Below, piece after piece: positions 1 through 8,754 of a DNA stretch of 43,809 nucleotides. Numbering within the stretch: the first letter of the stretch is position 1; each line of letters begins with the position of its first letter. This DNA comes from Allosalinactinospora lopnorensis (GTDB taxonomy: Bacteria > Actinomycetota > Actinomycetes > Streptosporangiales > Streptosporangiaceae): the NCBI RefSeq assembly GCF_000981225.1, contig NZ_LAJC01000052.1, positions 1 through 43,809 of the forward strand. The letters are read 5' to 3'. The translations under genes were made by a program, and so were the position numbers. The notes beneath the pieces were generated by a model. That model ran no database searches. It saw only the letters and a program-made list of their open reading frames with translations, and was not told the DNA's origin.

Positions 1-1
1 C

Positions 2-826
2 AGGCCGCGCAGCCGCAGGCCCAACCCGGCGGCCGGCGCGGGCGCGTTCGCCTGGCTGCTGGTCGTCGGTGTCCCGCTCTACGCGCTGCTGGTCGCGACG
101 TTCCAGCGCAGTGAGGACTACACGGCGTCCAACCCGCTCGCGCTCCCCACGGACCCGACGCTGCGCAACTACGTCGCGGCGGTGCACAACGGTCTGCCGG
201 GCTTCATGTGGAACACGGTGATCGTGACGGCCGCGGTGGTCCTCCTAGTTGTCGTACTCGCGACGACCGCGTCCTTCGCCGTGGTGCGCGCCCGCACCCG
301 CTGGAGCGCGGGGATCTTCCGCGTCTTCCTGCTCGGCCTGGCGATCCCCATGCAGGCGGTGATCGTCCCCGTCTACCTGATCATCGTCGAGCTGGGCCTC
401 TACGACTCGCTGACGGCGATCGTGCTGCCCACCGCGGCGTTCGCGCTCCCGGTGTGCATGCTCATCCTCACCGGTTCGATGCGGGACATCTCCGACGACC
501 TCTACGAGGCGATGGCACTGGACGGCGCCGGGTCCGTCCGGACGTTCCTCCAGCTGGTGGTCCCGATGTCCCGCCCGGGGATCAGCACGGTGGCCGTGTA
601 CGCGGCCCTGCAGGCGTGGAACGGCTTCCTCTTCCCGCTCATCCTGACCCAGTCCCACGAGAACCGCCTCATCACCCTGGGGCTGTTCGAGTTCCAGGGG
701 CAGTACCGCGTGGACATCCCCGGCCTGCTGGCCGCCGTGGTGCTCTCCGCGATACCGATCCTGCTCGTCTACCTGATCGCACGCCGCTCCCTGGTCGCCG
801 GTCTGATGGGGGTCGGCGGCAAATAG
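2..826 (+). CDS. ABC sugar transporter permease (MalG type), 5' end outside window
   Basis: This is an inner-membrane subunit of a carbohydrate ABC importer. The reading frame is open from the first bases of the window, so the true start lies to the left. A hydrophobic segment at about 46-100 precedes the periplasmic part, and further membrane helices follow at about 215-270, 320-380 and 430-470. The EAA loop that contacts the ATPase is clear at about 505-600 (YEAMALDGAG ... P ... RPGI). Homologues of the MalG/UgpE family are about 280 residues long; 274 codons are visible, so only a short N-terminus is missing. The GH3 gene follows after 73 bp on the same strand, which suggests that uptake and hydrolysis of an oligosaccharide are linked. 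The binding protein and second permease would be expected upstream, outside the window. Confidence 0.93.
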   Translation, partial: RPRSRRPNPAAGAGAFAWLLVVGVPLYALLVATFQRSEDYTASNPLALPTDPTLRNYVAAVHNGLPGFMWNTVIVTAAVVLLVVVLATTASFAVVRARTRWSAGIFRVFLLGLAIPMQAVIVPVYLIIVELGLYDSLTAIVLPTAAFALPVCMLILTGSMRDISDDLYEAMALDGAGSVRTFLQLVVPMSRPGISTVAVYAALQAWNGFLFPLILTQSHENRLITLGLFEFQGQYRVDIPGLLAAVVLSAIPILLVYLIARRSLVAGLMGVGGK

Positions 827-899
827 CCGGCCCCCTCCCGGGCCCGGGGAGCCGACTCCCGCTCCGCGAAACGAGCACCGACCTTAGAAGGGCGACCAC

Positions 900-3356
900 A
901 TGACGCGTCTTCCCGACTCCGACGACGGCCGCCGCGCCGGGGCGACCCCCGCGGGCGCGGTGGAGGAGGCCGCCGCACCGTGGCGGGACCCGTCGCTGCC
1001 GGCCGTCGAGCGGGCCGAGCGCCTGCTCCGGCTCATGACGCTGGAGGAGAAGATCGCCCAGCTCCACGGGATCTGGGTGGGGGCGGACGCCGCCGGTGAG
1101 AAGGTCGCGCCGCACCAGGACGACCTGTCCGAGGAACCGCTCGACTGGGACGAGATCATCGCCGGCGGCCTGGGGCAGCTCACCCGCCCCTTCGGAACCG
1201 CGCCCGTCGACCCGGCAGCGGGGCGGCGGGCGCTGGCCCGCTCCCAGCGGGAGATCGCGGCCGCGAACAGGTTCGCCATCCCGGCGCTGGCGCACGAGGA
1301 GTGTCTGGCCGGATTCGCGGCCTGGACCGCGACGATCTACCCGGTCCCGCTGGCATGGGGGGCGTCCTTCGACACGGAGCTGGTGGGGCTCATGGCCGCG
1401 CAGATCGGTGAGAACCTGCGCCGGGTCGGTGTCCACCAGGGGCTGGCGCCCGTCCTCGACGTCATCCGCGACCCGCGCTGGGGGCGCACCGAGGAGACCA
1501 TCGGCGAGGACCCCTACCTGGTGGGAACGGTCGGCACGGCCTACGTCCGCGGGCTGCAGTCCTCCGGGATCATCGCGACCCTCAAGCACCTCGCCGGGTA
1601 CTCCGCCTCCCGCGCGGGACGCAACCTCGCTCCGGCCTCCGTCGGCGTCCGCGAGATGGCCGACGTGCTGCTGCCCCCCTTCGAGATGGCGGTGCGCGCC
1701 GGCGGCGCGAGGTCGGTCATGCACGCCTACAACGACAACGACGGCATCCCCCCGGCCGCGGACCACACCCTGCTCACCGAGCTGCTCCGGGACGAGTGGG
1801 GATTCGGCGGGACCGTGGTGTCCGACTACTACGGCGTCAGCTTCCTGGAGACACTGCACGGTGTGGCGGACTCCCCGGGCCGGGCCGGCGTCCTGGCCAT
1901 CGCAGCGGGGGTGGACGTCGAGCTGCCCACGGTCCGCTGCTACGGAGCCCGGCTGACCGAAGCGGTCCGTTCCGGAGACGTTCCCGAAGAGCTGGTCGAC
2001 CGGGCCGCCCGGCGGGTGCTGACCCAGAAGTGCGAACTGGGAATGCTGGACGCCGGGTGGACGCCGCTCCCGGAGGAGCCCGCGCCGGACGCAGGGGACG
2101 GCCACCGCGGGGGCGAGGGAATCGACCTGGACCCGCCCGAGTACCGGGAGCTCGCCCGGCGGCTCGCAGAGGAGTCGGTGGTGCTGCTCGCGAACGGAGG
2201 AGGCGCGCTCCCGCTGGCGCGCGACCCGCGCCTCGCCGTGGTCGGCCCCAGCGCCGCCACCAGCACGGCCATGCTCGGCTGCTACTCCTTCCCCAGCCAT
2301 GTCGGCTCCCGCTTTCCCGAGTTCTCGCTGGGGGTGGAGATCCCGACGCTGCTCGACGCGCTACGCGCCGAAATCCCGGGGGCCCGGGTCGAGTACCAGG
2401 AGGGGTGCGACGTCGACGGGACCGACACGTCCGGGATCGAGGAGGCCGTCGCCGCCGCGCGCTCGGCCGAGGTCTGCGTCGCCGTCCTGGGCGACCGCGC
2501 CGACCTGTTCGGGCGCGGCACCTCGGGCGAGGGGTGCGACGCCGAGGACCTGCGGCTGCCGGGCGTCCAGCACGAGCTGCTCGAAGCCCTGGTCGACTCC
2601 GGTACCCCGGTCGTCCTGGTGCTCCTCGCCGGCCGGCCCTACGCCCTGGGCGGGATCGCGGACCGGCTCGCGGCGGTCGTGCAGGCCTACTTCCCGGGAG
2701 AGGAGGGCGGTCCGGCCGTGGCCGGGGTCCTTTCGGGGCGGGTGAACCCGAGCGGCCGGCTGCCCGTGAGCGTGCCCCGCACACCGGGCGCGCAGCCGGC
2801 CCCGTACCTCGGCCCGCCGCTGGCCCACCGCAGCGAGGTGAGCTCGGTCGATCCCACACCGCTCTACCCGTTCGGCCACGGTCTGTCCTACACCCGGTTC
2901 TCCTGGGAGGACCCGCACGTGGCGGGCCGGGCGCTCGACGGCGCCGAGCCGGTGGTCGCGGGTACGGACGCGGCGGTGACGGTCGATTGCACGATCCGCA
3001 ACGTCGGCGACGTCGCCGGTGCGGACATCGTCCAGCTCTACCTGAGCGACCCGGTCGCCCGGGTGACCCGGCCGGCGCGCCGGCTCGTCGGCTACGCGCG
3101 GGTCCACCTGGAACCGGGCGCCGCCCGGGAGGTCGAGTTCACCGTGCACGCCGACCTCGCCGCCTACACCGGGCCGGACGGCCGCCGCATCGTCGAGCCC
3201 GGCGACCTGGAGCTGTCTCTGGCGGCGTCGAGCGCGGACGTGCGCCACACCGCCCGGGTCCGCCTTGAGGGAGCGGTCCGCACCGTCGACCACACCCGGA
3301 ACCTGACGAGTGAGGTGTGGCTGAGCGCTTCGTGGCCGGCCGCCGCGCGGCCCTGA
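900..3356 (+). CDS. Glycoside hydrolase family 3 protein (beta-glucosidase/beta-xylosidase type)
   Basis: The enzyme probably hydrolyses beta-linked glucosides or xylosides delivered by the neighbouring importer. It has 818 residues and no signal peptide, so it is likely cytoplasmic. The ATG at 900 follows GAAGGG. The N-terminal (beta/alpha)8 domain carries the family KH-x-AGY motif (K at about residue 229) and the SDY nucleophile motif with Asp at about 309. The alpha/beta sandwich domain covers about 410-640 and contains the GEGCDAEDL stretch. The end, about 690-800, is a fibronectin-III-like domain usual in this family. The length fits three-domain GH3 enzymes. The substrate cannot be read from sequence: beta-glucosidase, beta-xylosidase and arabinofuranosidase are all possible. 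It lies between the ABC permease and an oxidoreductase of the same locus. Confidence 0.92.
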   Translation: MTRLPDSDDGRRAGATPAGAVEEAAAPWRDPSLPAVERAERLLRLMTLEEKIAQLHGIWVGADAAGEKVAPHQDDLSEEPLDWDEIIAGGLGQLTRPFGTAPVDPAAGRRALARSQREIAAANRFAIPALAHEECLAGFAAWTATIYPVPLAWGASFDTELVGLMAAQIGENLRRVGVHQGLAPVLDVIRDPRWGRTEETIGEDPYLVGTVGTAYVRGLQSSGIIATLKHLAGYSASRAGRNLAPASVGVREMADVLLPPFEMAVRAGGARSVMHAYNDNDGIPPAADHTLLTELLRDEWGFGGTVVSDYYGVSFLETLHGVADSPGRAGVLAIAAGVDVELPTVRCYGARLTEAVRSGDVPEELVDRAARRVLTQKCELGMLDAGWTPLPEEPAPDAGDGHRGGEGIDLDPPEYRELARRLAEESVVLLANGGGALPLARDPRLAVVGPSAATSTAMLGCYSFPSHVGSRFPEFSLGVEIPTLLDALRAEIPGARVEYQEGCDVDGTDTSGIEEAVAAARSAEVCVAVLGDRADLFGRGTSGEGCDAEDLRLPGVQHELLEALVDSGTPVVLVLLAGRPYALGGIADRLAAVVQAYFPGEEGGPAVAGVLSGRVNPSGRLPVSVPRTPGAQPAPYLGPPLAHRSEVSSVDPTPLYPFGHGLSYTRFSWEDPHVAGRALDGAEPVVAGTDAAVTVDCTIRNVGDVAGADIVQLYLSDPVARVTRPARRLVGYARVHLEPGAAREVEFTVHADLAAYTGPDGRRIVEPGDLELSLAASSADVRHTARVRLEGAVRTVDHTRNLTSEVWLSASWPAAARP

Positions 3357-3428
3357 CACCAGCGGTCCCCGATTCCCGCCCTCGACCCCTGAGCCGCTCA
3401 TCCGGGGAGGGGAGGCCCATACTTTTCA

Positions 3429-3442
3429 GGAAAGCGATTACC
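3429..3442. promoter_or_regulatory. LacI-type operator upstream of the Gfo/Idh/MocA gene
   Basis: GGAAAGCGATTACC matches the operator at 6643 at 11 of 14 positions and keeps the central CG and the outer GGAAA and CC. It lies 82 bp upstream of the oxidoreductase start. LacI-family repressors in actinobacteria typically bind such palindromes with a central CpG. Assignment to the LacI gene at 8755-9788 is inference. Confidence 0.5.
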
Positions 3443-3524
3443 GAGCGGTCACGGTGCGGCTGCCCAGCACGCGGGCCCGACCCGGCGAACCGCGGCGGGT
3501 CGGCCCGAGCGAGTGAGGAGAAGG

Positions 3525-4607
3525 ATGGACATCCCCCGTCGACCAGAAGACGCACCGGCGGTCCCGGTACGCGCGGCGATCGTCGGCACGGGCACCATCG
3601 CCCGGTTCCACATTGAGGCGCTGCAGTCGATGCCGGACCAGGTCGAGACCGTGGCGGCCGTGGACGTGGCCGAGGAGAACCTGGCGAGGTTCGGTGCCCG
3701 CTACGGGATACCCGGCCGCTACAGCGACCTGCCGGAGATGTTGTGCGAGGCGGCGCCCGATCTGGTGCACATCTGCACGCCTCCGGCCCTGCACCGCGAA
3801 CAGGTCGTGACGTGCCTGAAAGCGGGCGTCTCCGTCCTGGTGGAGAAGCCGCCGGCGCTCAGCCTGGCCGAGTTCGAGGACATGGCCTCCGCCGAGGGCG
3901 GCCAGGGACCATGGGTCGCCACCCTCTTCCAGCATCGGTTCGGCTCCGGAGCGCGGCGCGTACGGGCGCTGGTGGCGGTATGCCACACGACCTGGTACCG
4001 CGAGCAGTCCTACTTCGACGTCCCGTGGCGCGGCCGGTGGGAGACCGAGGGCGGCGGTCCGACCATGGGGCATGGCATCCATCAGATGGATCTGCTTACC
4101 GCCCTCCTCGGTGATTGGGTCGAGGTGTCGGCCACCGCCCATCAGCAGGCCCGTGATGTGGAGACCGAGGACATCTCCCTCGCCCACGTGACCTTCGCCA
4201 ACGGGGCGGTGGCCAGCGTCGTCAACAGCCTTGTCTCATCCCGCGAGGAAAGCTACATCCGGATCGACTTCGAACACGCGACCATCGAGCTCCCCCACCT
4301 GTACGGCTACGGCGACGACGACTGGCGGGTGACCCCCGCCCCCGGGTTCGAGGAAACGGTCATGGCCGCGTGGCGGGCCGGTGAATCGGGCGTCAACAGC
4401 GGTCACGCCGCCCAGATCACGCACGTCGTCGCGGCCGTGCGGGCGAAGCAGGCGCCGCCCGTGACCTCCGCCGATTCACTGCGGACACTGCGGCTCGTCG
4501 CCGGCGTCTACGCGTCGGCCTTCCAGCGGCGGCCGGTCACCCCCGCCGACCTCGGCCCCGGGTCGCCGTTTCACGACCGCATGAACGGGGACGGGCCGCG
4601 ATGGTGA
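3525..4607 (+). CDS. Gfo/Idh/MocA family NAD(P)-dependent oxidoreductase
   Basis: A cytoplasmic dehydrogenase expected to oxidise or reduce a sugar, sugar acid or inositol. It has 360 residues. The Rossmann motif GTGTIA lies near residue 20, and the family signature EKPPALS (Lys as catalytic/cofactor-binding residue) lies near residue 107. The C-terminal half is the usual Gfo/Idh/MocA alpha/beta domain. The ATG at 3525 was chosen because GAGGAGAAGG lies just before it; a GTG at 3513 is the alternative and would place that purine run inside the gene. It follows GH3 after 168 bp that contain a LacI-type operator, so it probably begins its own transcription unit. DUF6807 follows. Confidence 0.88.
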   Translation: MDIPRRPEDAPAVPVRAAIVGTGTIARFHIEALQSMPDQVETVAAVDVAEENLARFGARYGIPGRYSDLPEMLCEAAPDLVHICTPPALHREQVVTCLKAGVSVLVEKPPALSLAEFEDMASAEGGQGPWVATLFQHRFGSGARRVRALVAVCHTTWYREQSYFDVPWRGRWETEGGGPTMGHGIHQMDLLTALLGDWVEVSATAHQQARDVETEDISLAHVTFANGAVASVVNSLVSSREESYIRIDFEHATIELPHLYGYGDDDWRVTPAPGFEETVMAAWRAGESGVNSGHAAQITHVVAAVRAKQAPPVTSADSLRTLRLVAGVYASAFQRRPVTPADLGPGSPFHDRMNGDGPRW

Positions 4608-4676
4608 TCGCCGCTCTCATCGAATAGCCGGACCGCACGCATCGCGACACGACCTCCCGATCGACAGGAGTCGGTT

Positions 4677-5690
4677 ATGACCACGGATCAGCGCGCCGCC
4701 GGCACCGGCGCGCCTCATCACGCGAACGACGGGACGGAGCCGCCCGCCCGGGGCATCGGGCTGGTGCACGAGCACGACCGCTCACTGATCCTGACCCACG
4801 ACGGCGCGGAACTGGCCCGCTACGTCTACCGGCCGTGGGACGCCCGGCTGGAGTCGCCGCGTCCCTACTTCCACCCGATCCGCACCCTCGGCGGCGACCT
4901 GGTCAGCCTGTACCGGCCGCACGACCACGTCTGGCACAAGGGCATCGCCTGGTCGCTCCCGAACGTCGGGTCGGCCAACTTCTGGGGCGGCCCGACCTAC
5001 GTACGCGACCAGGGCTACCGGCAGCTGGGCAACGACGGGAGCATGTGCCACCGGGGGTTCGACCGCCTTGAGACGCTCGCGGACGCGGTGGTGGTCGGCG
5101 AACGCCTCGACTGGATCACCGAGCAGGGCCAGACCTGGTTCGCGGAGCATCGGGGGATCCAGGGCACCGTCGACCCGGAGCGCGGCGTCTGGACCCTGGT
5201 GTTCGAGACGTCGTTCAGCAATCTCACCGAACGCACGATCGCCATCGGCAGCCCCACCACCGAAGGCAGGGAGAACGCCGGATACGGCGGGCTCTTTTGG
5301 CGTGGCCCCCGCTCGTTCACCGGTGGCCGCGTCTACACCCCGCAGGCGGAGGGGGGCGACGACCTGGTGGGCGTGCGCGCGCCGTGGATGGCGTTCGCGG
5401 GGCGGCACGACGAGCACGACCGCTCCTCCACGCTGGTGTTCGTGGACGCGCCGGACAACCCGGGCCACCCCACGCGATGGTTCGTGCGCACCGGCACGTT
5501 CGGCTGCGTCTGCCCGGCGCCGTTCTTCGGCGAGGAGGTCCCGGCCGAGCCCGGCGCCACGCTGTCCTACCGTTACGCGGTGGTCATCGCCGACAGGGAC
5601 CGCGAACGGCAGGGCTCCGCGCGGCTCGCCGAGATGGGCCTGGCCGAACTCGAACAGGCGGACTCCCGCGGGAAGGTGGCCGGCCCGTGA
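4677..5690 (+). CDS. DUF6807 (PmoA-like) family protein
   Basis: A 337-residue protein of the PmoA-like/DUF6807 family, often found in carbohydrate loci with Gfo/Idh/MocA dehydrogenases; its reaction is unknown. The family name comes from an old link to methane monooxygenase and does not imply that activity. Recognisable parts are the His-rich block PHDHVWHKG near residue 82, NFWGG near 103, and WRGPRSF with PWMAF in the C-terminal half. These His and aromatic residues look like a beta-sandwich active site. No signal peptide or membrane segment is seen. AGGAG lies 9 bp before the ATG. Its TGA overlaps the GTG of the following cupin gene (GTGA), so the two were built as one operon. Confidence 0.85.
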   Translation: MTTDQRAAGTGAPHHANDGTEPPARGIGLVHEHDRSLILTHDGAELARYVYRPWDARLESPRPYFHPIRTLGGDLVSLYRPHDHVWHKGIAWSLPNVGSANFWGGPTYVRDQGYRQLGNDGSMCHRGFDRLETLADAVVVGERLDWITEQGQTWFAEHRGIQGTVDPERGVWTLVFETSFSNLTERTIAIGSPTTEGRENAGYGGLFWRGPRSFTGGRVYTPQAEGGDDLVGVRAPWMAFAGRHDEHDRSSTLVFVDAPDNPGHPTRWFVRTGTFGCVCPAPFFGEEVPAEPGATLSYRYAVVIADRDRERQGSARLAEMGLAELEQADSRGKVAGP

Positions 5691-6487
5691 CCGCTTAGGA
5701 CCGACGGCCGCAGGCCGGGCCGACCGCGGCACCCCCGGGCTTCCCCGGCGGTACCGCGGTCTCCCACCTGCGGGTCTACGACTGGCCGACCGCGGACGCC
5801 CTGGCCGGCGGCTCCCCGCACCTGCACACCGCCTCCGCGGAGGGGTACGTGGTGGTGCGCGGCGAGGGAACGCTGGAGACGCTGAGCAGCGCGGGGTTCC
5901 GCGAGACCCCCTTGGGACCGGGCACCCTGCTGTGGTTCACGCCGGGTACCGTCCACCGCCTGGTGAACCGCAGCGGGGACCTCGAACTGCTCGTCGTCAT
6001 GCAGAACGCCGGGCTGCCCGAGGCGGGGGACGCCGTTCTGACCCACCCGCCGGAGGTGCTCGCCGATCCGCGCGCCTACCAGCGGGCGACGGCCATCCCC
6101 GCTCCGGATGAGTTCGACGACACCGCTTCGGCGCACGCCGCGATGTCCCGGGCCGCGCGCCGCCGCCGGGACCTGGCCATCGAGGGCTACCTCGCGCTGC
6201 GCGACCGCGTCGCCGCCGAGGGCGGCGGCGCCCTGGCGGACCTGCACGAGGCCGCCGTGCGGCTGGTGCGGGACAAGGCCGCCGGCTGGCGCCACCACTG
6301 GGAACGCGGTCCCCTGGGCCAGGCTGAGGCGACCGGCCATCACCTGGGGGAGATCGCAGCGGGGCGCGGGGAGCACTTGAGCCGGGCCGCCGTGTACACG
6401 GCGGACTCCCCGCCCGGTCCGCTGCGCAACGGCATGTGCGGAATGCTGAAGGTCTGGGACCTCGACGGCGCCCGGCCGCTCGGCTGA
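5687..6487 (+). pseudogene. Cupin-domain protein with amber stop at codon 4
   Basis: The GTG at 5687 overlaps the stop of DUF6807 and opens the frame GTG ACC GCT TAG; the fourth codon is an amber stop at 5696. Beyond it the same frame runs uninterrupted to 6487. It contains a cupin-like fold (GSPHLHTAS, GYVVVRGEG, PGTLLWFTPGTVHRLVN) followed by a helical C-terminus. The protein-like sequence begins well before the first downstream GTG (5849), and no ATG, GTG or TTG lies between the stop and 5849; CTG at 5768 is the only near-start. A start at 5849 would remove the first cupin strands with the metal-binding HLH. Either the gene is inactivated by a point mutation (for example CAG to TAG), or the base is a sequencing error. 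Function is unknown; sugar-binding or isomerase roles are common for cupins in such loci. Confidence 0.75.
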
Positions 6488-6540
6488 GCCGACGCATCCC
6501 GGCGCCGTCTCCGCTGCGGGATCGTCCGGCGGTGGAGGGG

Positions 6541-6583
6541 AGCGCGGCCTTCGGGGGCCGCTCGGCTCCGGAGCCGCCGCGCT
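6541..6583. terminator. Possible hairpin terminator after the cupin gene
   Basis: An outer 8-bp stem pairs AGCGCGGC (6541-6548) with GCCGCGCT (6576-6583), and an alternative inner stem pairs GCGGCC (6544) with GGCCGC (6556). There is no clear T run, as is usual in actinomycetes. It lies between the cupin stop and the operator of the next unit. Confidence 0.4.
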
Positions 6584-6642
6584 TCGGCCTGTCATCCGGT
6601 TGATTCCTCCTTGCGGCGGGTCAGAGGTTCGGATTACGCTAC

Positions 6643-6656
6643 GGAAAACGCTTTCC
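6643..6656. promoter_or_regulatory. LacI-type operator upstream of DUF993
   Basis: GGAAAACGCTTTCC is a near-perfect palindrome around a central CG, 22 bp before the GTG of the DUF993 gene. It is the best match among three similar sites (3429, 6643, 9808). Position and symmetry fit a LacI-family repressor site. Confidence 0.65.
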
Positions 6657-6678
6657 CCATGGTTTCCGAGGTGCACCC

Positions 6679-7842
6679 GTGACTCCCGCTATCAGGCTCC
6701 CCGGCGCAGACGGCTCGATCGCCGAGCACCGTATGCGCGAACCGAAACAGTGGCCCCGACCTGCCGATCCCCCGCGCAGCCGGGTCGCCTACGCCGCCGC
6801 TCACGTCGCCGCCGACCCGCTCGGCGACAACGCTCTCGGAGCGCCGTCCGCTGTGGATTGGGAAGGCACCCTGGCCTTCCGGCGCCACCTGTGGTCGCAC
6901 GGTCTGGGGGTGGCCGAGGCGATGGACACCGCGCAGCGGGGCATGGGACTGGACTGGGCCGCCACCCGGGAACTCATCCGCCGCAGCAGCGCCGAGGCCA
7001 GGAGCGTCGGTGGCCGTGTCGCCGCCGGGGCGGGCACCGACCACCTCCCCGCGCGGGTGGCCGACCTGGACGCCGTGCTGGCCGGGTACGAGGAGCAGAT
7101 CCGGGTCGTCGAGGACGCCGAGGCCCAGGTGATCCTGATGGCCAGCCGCCAGATGGCCGCGCTCGGGCGGGGGCCGGAGGACTACCACAAGGTCTACGGC
7201 ACACTCCTCGGCCAGGTCCGCGAACCGGTCATCCTGCACTGGCTCGGCCCCATGTTCGACCCCGCGCTGGCGGGCTACTGGGGGTCGGAGGACATCGAGC
7301 GCGCCTCCGAGTCGCTCCTCGCGCTGATGCGCGAGCACGCGGCCAAGGTCGACGGTGTCAAGGTCTCCCTGCTCGACGCCGACCACGAGGTCCGGCTCCG
7401 CGCCGAGCTGCCCGAAGGCGTCCGCCTCTACACCGGCGACGACTTCCACTACCCCGAGCTGATCAAGGGCGGCGGCGGTTCGCACAGCGATGCGCTGCTC
7501 GGGATCTTCGCCGCCATCGCCCCCGCGGCGTCGGCCGCCCTGCACGCCCTGGACAACGGGGACGAGGCCGGCTACGACGCGGCGTTCGACCCGACCGTAC
7601 CGCTGGCCCGGCACCTGTTCACCGCCCCCACCTACTACTACAAGACCGGGATCGCCTTCCTGGCCTGGCTGTCGGGGCACCAGCCCGGTTTCACGATGGT
7701 CGGCGGGCTGCACGGCGGCCGCGGCATCGTGCACCTGTCCCGGGCCTTCCGGCTCGCCGACGAAGCCGGGCTGCTGCCCGACCCCGAGCTGGCCGCGGCC
7801 CGGATGAACTCGTTGCTCGACGTCGCAGGAGTGGCCCGATGA
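6679..7842 (+). CDS. DUF993 family protein (dihydrodipicolinate synthase-like aldolase)
   Basis: A 387-residue protein of the DUF993 family, which is related to dihydrodipicolinate synthase/N-acetylneuraminate lyase TIM barrels and so may be an aldolase or lyase on a sugar acid. Visible blocks are LPARVADLDAVLAGYEEQ, DYHKVYGTLLGQVREPVILHWLGPMFDP, and KVSLLDADHEVRLRAELP with YTGDDFHY. The Lys in DGVKVSLLD is a candidate Schiff-base lysine (inference). The GTG at 6679 follows GAGGTG at a good distance. Its stop overlaps the next start as ATGA, so the two genes are translationally coupled. A LacI-type operator sits just upstream, which suggests substrate-induced expression. Confidence 0.85.
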   Translation: MTPAIRLPGADGSIAEHRMREPKQWPRPADPPRSRVAYAAAHVAADPLGDNALGAPSAVDWEGTLAFRRHLWSHGLGVAEAMDTAQRGMGLDWAATRELIRRSSAEARSVGGRVAAGAGTDHLPARVADLDAVLAGYEEQIRVVEDAEAQVILMASRQMAALGRGPEDYHKVYGTLLGQVREPVILHWLGPMFDPALAGYWGSEDIERASESLLALMREHAAKVDGVKVSLLDADHEVRLRAELPEGVRLYTGDDFHYPELIKGGGGSHSDALLGIFAAIAPAASAALHALDNGDEAGYDAAFDPTVPLARHLFTAPTYYYKTGIAFLAWLSGHQPGFTMVGGLHGGRGIVHLSRAFRLADEAGLLPDPELAAARMNSLLDVAGVAR

Positions 7843-8714
7843 CCGATCCGCGGATAGCGCGCCTTTCGCTCAATCAGAAGACCGTCAACCGGTGCACGGT
7901 CGCCGAAGCGGTCGACGGCTGCGCGGAGTTCGGGATCCCGGCCATCGGGTTGTGGCGCGAACCCGTGCACGACATCGGCGTGCGCAAGGCGGCGGGACTG
8001 GTGCGCGACGCCGGGCTGCGCGTGTCGTCGTTGTGCCGCGGCGGCTTCTTCACCGTCGAGGAGGGCCCGCAGCGGCGCGCGGCGATCGACGACAACCGCA
8101 GAGCCATCGACGAGGCCGCGGATCTCAGGACCCCGTGCCTCGTCCTCGTCGTCGGCGGGCTTCCGAGTGGATCACGCGACCTCGCCGCCGCCCGGCTGCG
8201 TGTCAGCGACGCGCTGGTCGAGCTGGCGCCCTACGCCGGGGAACGCGGCGTACGGCTGGCCCTGGAGCCGATGCACCCCGTCTACTGCGCCGACCGCGGG
8301 GTGCTGTCCACTCTGGGGCAGGCGCTGGCGATCGCCGAGCCGTTCCCGCCCGAGCAGGTCGGAGTGCTGGTCGACACCTTCCACGTGTGGTGGGACCCGG
8401 AGGTCTTCCCCCAGATCGAACGAGCGGGATCCCGTATCGCCGGCTTCCAGGTCTGCGACTGGATCACGCCGCTTCCCGCGGACGTGCTGCTGGGGCGCGG
8501 GATGATGGGCGACGGCCACATCGATTTCACGTCCCTGCGCGCGGCGGTGGACGCCGCGGGGTACAGCGGCGACATCGAGGTGGAAATCTTCAACGAGGAG
8601 GTGTGGGCCAGCGACCCCCGCGAAGTCCTGCGCACGATGGTCGAGCGCTACCTCGGCACCGTTTGCGGGCCGCCGCACCAGACCCCGGAGGGGCCGCGGC
8701 GCCCGGGCGGGTGA
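7839..8714 (+). CDS. Sugar phosphate isomerase/epimerase family TIM barrel
   Basis: A 291-residue protein of the xylose-isomerase-like/AP-endonuclease-2 fold, expected to isomerise or epimerise a sugar or keto-sugar in the cytoplasm with a divalent metal. Probable metal ligands lie in LALEPMHP, GVLVDTFHVWWDP, GDGHIDF and DIEVEIFNEE, the usual Glu-Asp-His-Glu set. The ATG at 7839 overlaps the DUF993 stop (ATGA), and AGGAG lies 7 bp before it. It ends the catabolic operon and is convergent with the LacI gene, with only 40 bp between them. The exact substrate is unknown. Confidence 0.88.
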   Translation: MTDPRIARLSLNQKTVNRCTVAEAVDGCAEFGIPAIGLWREPVHDIGVRKAAGLVRDAGLRVSSLCRGGFFTVEEGPQRRAAIDDNRRAIDEAADLRTPCLVLVVGGLPSGSRDLAAARLRVSDALVELAPYAGERGVRLALEPMHPVYCADRGVLSTLGQALAIAEPFPPEQVGVLVDTFHVWWDPEVFPQIERAGSRIAGFQVCDWITPLPADVLLGRGMMGDGHIDFTSLRAAVDAAGYSGDIEVEIFNEEVWASDPREVLRTMVERYLGTVCGPPHQTPEGPRRPGG

Positions 8715-8754
8715 CCGTGGCGGGAGTGCGGGGCGCGGGCCTTCCAGGTGCGTC

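Noticed and set aside
672-2300. Long minus-strand frame opposite the permease and GH3 genes
   Set aside because: It has low-complexity Arg/Gly/Pro composition and overlaps two well-supported genes; it is a shadow frame caused by high GC.
6600-7838. Long plus-strand extension upstream of the isomerase start
   Set aside because: Arg-rich shadow of DUF993 in another frame; the isomerase has a clear ATG with AGGAG at 7839.
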